Positions 61,414 through 64,000 of a stretch of 64,000 bases of DNA are shown piece by piece. This DNA comes from Paracoccus sp. C2R09 (lineage in GTDB: Bacteria > Pseudomonadota > Alphaproteobacteria > Rhodobacterales > Rhodobacteraceae), in NCBI RefSeq assembly GCF_018860625.1, contig NZ_JAHKQB010000029.1:262073-326072 (forward strand). The letters are read 5' to 3'. The number at the start of each line of letters is the position of its first letter. Position 1 is the stretch's first letter. The position numbers were made by a program, and so were the translations under genes. The notes beneath the pieces were generated by a model. It was not told where the DNA came from. It saw nothing but the letters and a program-made list of their open reading frames with translations, and searched no databases.

Positions 61414-62213
61414 CCCTTTCCATCCAGGGCAAGGTCGCCATCGTGACCGGGGCCGCGCGCGGCGTCGGTCTGGCGATCGCGCGCCATTTCGTCGAACGCG
61501 GTGCGATGGTGATGTTCGCCGATTGCGAGGATGCGGCCCTTGCGGGTGCGGTCTCGGATTATGACAACGAGGGCACCGTCCAGCGGTTTGCCGGCGACAT
61601 GTCGGAAAAGCTGGTGATGGCGAACCTGCTGTCGGCCACACTGGACGCGTTCGACCGGGTGGACATCCTGGTCAATGCGCATCGCTTCGTACGCGACAGC
61701 GATCCGCTGGCCACCGACATGGACACGCTCGAGGAGATGCTGCGCCAGAACCTGATGTCGCAGATGCGGTTGTCCCAGCTGGTCGCCAAGCGCATGATCC
61801 GCCAATCCGAAAGCGACAGCGACGGCACCTCGGCCGGGGCCATCGTCAATATCTCGACCTTGGCCGCGCGTCGGCCCATTCCCTCTATGCTGGGTTATTC
61901 CATCGCCTGCGCCGCGCAGGAACAGGCGACGCGCGGGCTGGCGCTGGCCCTGGCGCCGCACCGCATCCGCGTGAACGGCGTCAGCTTCAGCAGCGTCATG
62001 TCGCACGAGCTGCAATGCGCCCTGAAGGCCGACCCGGAAAAGCGCAGCCAGATCATCGCGGGCACCCCGATGGGCCGCATCGCCCCCGCCGACGAGGTGG
62101 CCGAGACGGCGCAATACCTTGTCAGCGACGGCGCGCGCTTCGTCACGGGGCAGATCGTCACCGTCGATGGCGGGCGCAGCCTGGCCGACCCGGTGACGGC
62201 GCAGATCCTCTAG
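61410..62213 (+). CDS. SDR-family oxidoreductase with a missing catalytic lysine
   Basis: A 267-residue Rossmann protein of the short-chain dehydrogenase family, with TGAARGVGLAIA for cofactor binding, the helix-4 region LVNAHRF where NNAG is usual, serine in NISTLAA, and Y163 in GYSIACAAQ. The YxxxK lysine is replaced by C167. It also ends with the normal VTGQIVTVDGGRSL. Catalysis by the usual mechanism is therefore doubtful; a binding or structural role is possible. It is coupled to the RsmC-like gene. Confidence 0.85.
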   Translation: MTLSIQGKVAIVTGAARGVGLAIARHFVERGAMVMFADCEDAALAGAVSDYDNEGTVQRFAGDMSEKLVMANLLSATLDAFDRVDILVNAHRFVRDSDPLATDMDTLEEMLRQNLMSQMRLSQLVAKRMIRQSESDSDGTSAGAIVNISTLAARRPIPSMLGYSIACAAQEQATRGLALALAPHRIRVNGVSFSSVMSHELQCALKADPEKRSQIIAGTPMGRIAPADEVAETAQYLVSDGARFVTGQIVTVDGGRSLADPVTAQIL

Positions 62214-62626
62214 GTTTCCTCGGGAAAGGCCGCGCGGCAGGCGCTGACGGCGCTGGCCGCGCTTGGGGCCAGTGCGGCCTTGCGGCTGGCCAGGTTGTCG
62301 CGCTTGCGTGCCTCGGCTGCGGGGTCGATCGGCACGCGGTACCGTTCCTCGTCCACGTAATCGCGCCAGCAACCCCGCGTGACGATCTCGCGGTTGCCGT
62401 CCTTGTCGCGCCTGACATCGCGGCACTGGCCGAAGCGCGTGCGCACGACCTGCCGTTCCTCCCACGAATATCCCCGCGCGATGTTCCCCTCGACCTCGGC
62501 CAGAAGGGCGCTGACGGTGCGGTATTCATCCGTGTTGCGGCTGATGCAGCGGTCCTGCGGCGTGCCGCAGGCGGCCAGAAGCAGGGGCAGGGCGATGATC
62601 GCCAGGGGGGCGGTGTTGCGACGCAT
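62210..62626 (-). CDS. lipoprotein of unknown function
   Basis: A 138-residue protein with a lipoprotein signal (LPLLLAACG lipobox, cysteine near residue 20) and a mature part with three further cysteines (DRCISR, GQCRDV, RGCWRDY), expected at the outer membrane or periplasm. No family is recognised. The ATG at 62626 is chosen because it gives a compact signal peptide; 62638 is possible. Its stop codon overlaps the SDR stop on the other strand. Confidence 0.75.
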   Translation of the reverse strand: MRRNTAPLAIIALPLLLAACGTPQDRCISRNTDEYRTVSALLAEVEGNIARGYSWEERQVVRTRFGQCRDVRRDKDGNREIVTRGCWRDYVDEERYRVPIDPAAEARKRDNLASRKAALAPSAASAVSACRAAFPEET

Positions 62627-62703
62627 GGCGGCTCTCATTACAGCGATGCTAGAGCCTAGCCGCCCGGATGGGGCCAATGCAATTCACGAATGGGGACAAA
62701 CCG

Positions 62704-63558
62704 ATGGAAGACCAGCGCCAACGTGCCGCCAGATGGTTCCACGAACTGCGCGACAGCATCGTCGCCGCCTTCGAAGCGTTGGAGGATCGCGCGGGCGGCG
62801 ATTCCGCGCCGGGCCGCTTCGAGGTGACGCCGACCACCCGCGCCAACGATGGCGGCGGTGGCATCATGTCGGTCATGCGCGGCGGTCGGGTGTTCGAGAA
62901 GGTCGGCGTGAACTGGTCCGAAGTCCACGGCACCCTGCAGCCCGCAGCCCAGAAGGCGATGGCCGCGCGCGGCGTGCCGGGGATCGAGGGCGATCCGCGC
63001 TTCTGGGCCAGCGGCATCAGCCTGGTCGCCCATATGCAGAACCCGCATGCGCCCGCGGTGCACATGAACACCCGCATGTTCTGGACCCCCGGCGCATGGT
63101 GGTTCGGGGGCGGCGCCGACCTGAACCCTTGCATCGAATACCCCGAGGATACGGCCCATTTCCACGCCGCGATGCGCAGCGCCTGCGATCCCCATGACGA
63201 AGGGTATTACGACCGCTTCAAGGCCTGGGCCGACGAGTATTTCTTCATCCCCCATCGCGGTCGCGCACGCGGCGTCGGCGGGATCTTCTTCGACGACCTG
63301 AACAATGGCGACTGGGAGGCCGATTTTGCCTTCACCCGCGACGTGGGTGCGGCCTTCCTTCCGGCCTTCCTGCCCCTGGCCGAGGCGCGCATGGCGCAGC
63401 CCTTCACCGATGCGGATCGCGACGCGCAGCTGATCCATCGCGGGCTCTATGCGGAATACAACCTCGTCTATGATCGCGGCACGAAATTCGGGCTGGAAAC
63501 CGGCCACAACGCCGATGCGGTTCTGATGAGCTTGCCGCCTTTGGCCAAATGGGTCTGA
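62704..63558 (+). CDS. hemF: oxygen-dependent coproporphyrinogen III oxidase
   Basis: A 284-residue HemF. Conserved stretches are GGGIMSVMRGGRVFEKVGVN, NPHAPAVHMNTRMFW, WWFGGGADLNPCIEY, RGVGGIFFDDLNNGDW and the substrate-contacting C-terminal YAEYNLVYDRGTKFGLETG. It makes protoporphyrinogen IX aerobically. The start at 62704 matches the family; 62668 would add 12 residues. The hairpin at 63576 closes it. Confidence 0.95.
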   Translation: MEDQRQRAARWFHELRDSIVAAFEALEDRAGGDSAPGRFEVTPTTRANDGGGGIMSVMRGGRVFEKVGVNWSEVHGTLQPAAQKAMAARGVPGIEGDPRFWASGISLVAHMQNPHAPAVHMNTRMFWTPGAWWFGGGADLNPCIEYPEDTAHFHAAMRSACDPHDEGYYDRFKAWADEYFFIPHRGRARGVGGIFFDDLNNGDWEADFAFTRDVGAAFLPAFLPLAEARMAQPFTDADRDAQLIHRGLYAEYNLVYDRGTKFGLETGHNADAVLMSLPPLAKWV

Positions 63559-63575
63559 CGATCCGCGCCTGAAGC

Positions 63576-63600
63576 GCCCGCCCCCGCAAAGGGGGCGGGC
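63576..63600 (+). terminator. hairpin after hemF
   Basis: GCCCGCCCCC (63576-63585) and GGGGGCGGGC (63591-63600) form a perfect 10-bp stem with a 5-base loop; no T run. Confidence 0.7.
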
Positions 63601-63829
63601 CGCCCGACCGGGCCTGTCGGAAACCTTTCGCGGGCTTGTGCTGCTTCGCGCCGGAAACAAGGTTGACCCGCCCCGGACCCGCGGTTAGGGACGCCGCCCG
63701 AACAGGCGGCAGAGGGTCCGATCCTTTCGCCTGACCGAACGCATCCCGTCGGATGCCCATGATGCCGCCCTCCGCCCGGCACAGGGGCCGCGCGGTCGCA
63801 TTCCCAAAAGCGTCTCACGAAAGGACGAC
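63601..63829 (+). other. leader and control region of the BCCT transporter gene
   Basis: No gene fits here. TTGACC at 63663 and TTAGGG at 63685 (16-base spacer) are a weak promoter candidate, and GCCGCC/GGCGGC at 63693-63710 forms a small hairpin. AAGGA is placed just before the following ATG. No known riboswitch was recognised. Confidence 0.3.
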
Positions 63830-64000
63830 ATGTCTGACAATTCCAGCCCGGACGGCCCTTCAGGCCGATCCAAGGGCCTCGATCTGCCATTGGTGATCCT
63901 GACCAGTGGCTTCATTCTTGCATTCTGCGCCTTGGCGCTGGTCGATCTGGACCGGCTGTCGGGATGGGTCGATGCGGGCTTTGCCGTCTCGGCCCGCTGG
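63830..64000 (+). CDS. BCCT-family transporter, 5' fragment
   Basis: The first 57 residues of a reading frame cut by the window end. A short polar N terminus is followed by LDLPLVILTSGFILAFCALALVDLDRLSGWVDAGFAVSARW, which matches the first transmembrane helix and following amphipathic part of betaine/carnitine/choline transporters. These import compatible solutes with sodium. AAGGA lies 6 bases upstream of the ATG. The substrate cannot be deduced from this piece. Confidence 0.7.
   Translation, partial: MSDNSSPDGPSGRSKGLDLPLVILTSGFILAFCALALVDLDRLSGWVDAGFAVSARW

Noticed and set aside
1..64000. tRNA genes, CRISPR arrays and insertion sequences
   Set aside because: No cloverleaf with conserved T-loop, no regularly spaced repeats and no transposase reading frame were found by reading both strands; a tRNAscan or IS search would be the proper test.

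Overview
The window is high-GC alphaproteobacterial chromosome of Rhodobacterales type, probably Paracoccus or a close relative. The reasons are the complete Rhodobacter-type gene transfer agent (GTA) cluster, the ectoine/hydroxyectoine catabolic locus with an UehABC TRAP transporter, a class I lysyl-tRNA synthetase, an rpsA-ihfB pair, and dense ATGA/TGATG gene overlaps. Species cannot be fixed from sequence alone. I see no tRNA, rRNA, CRISPR array or insertion sequence. No gene-free stretch exceeds about 300 bases.

Region 1 (201-13929): rpmG, then a complete ectoine and hydroxyectoine utilisation locus in two divergent units. The leftward unit is doeX-doeC-doeD. The rightward unit is enuR, uehABC, usp, eutABC and doeAB. 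Hydroxyectoine and ectoine enter through UehABC. EutABC convert hydroxyectoine to ectoine. DoeA opens the ring to N-acetyl-diaminobutyrate, DoeB removes acetate, DoeD transaminates to aspartate semialdehyde and DoeC oxidises this to aspartate. EnuR (MocR type) and DoeX (Lrp/AsnC type) flank a 72-bp divergent control region with a perfect interrupted palindrome.

Region 2 (14033-20041): housekeeping genes fdhD, a lipid kinase, a metallophosphoesterase, rpsA, ihfB, a LapA-type membrane protein and trpF.

Region 3 (20278-34908): an apparently intact GTA cluster in canonical order: terminase small and large subunits, portal, g3.5, protease, capsid, connectors, tail tube, chaperones, tape measure, baseplate hub, peptidase, megatron, and a DUF2793 protein. 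Hairpins after terL and after the capsid gene could tune expression. A promoter-plus-terminator leader precedes the cluster. An orphan beta-helix spike gene lies 8 kb downstream at 43200.

Region 4 (34993-47658): cysE, pyrD, a DUF952 gene, a periplasmic 5'-nucleotidase, nadD, a Tat-signal PBP4-type peptidase, a TerB-like gene, lysK, the spike gene and acs.

Region 5 (47788-54447): a rightward set of genes encoding DUF4212, a sodium:solute symporter, a cNMP/CBS/DUF294 nucleotidyltransferase, a small membrane protein, a stand-alone receiver, and a membrane-anchored degenerate histidine kinase fused to an intact DEDDh exonuclease. This is the least understood system in the window and the best candidate for new biology.

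Region 6 (54448-64000): small conserved genes, trpA, ychF, a SPOR-domain DD-carboxypeptidase, clpS, an RsmC-like methyltransferase, an SDR protein lacking its catalytic lysine, a lipoprotein, hemF, and the 5' end of a BCCT-type osmolyte transporter that runs off the window.
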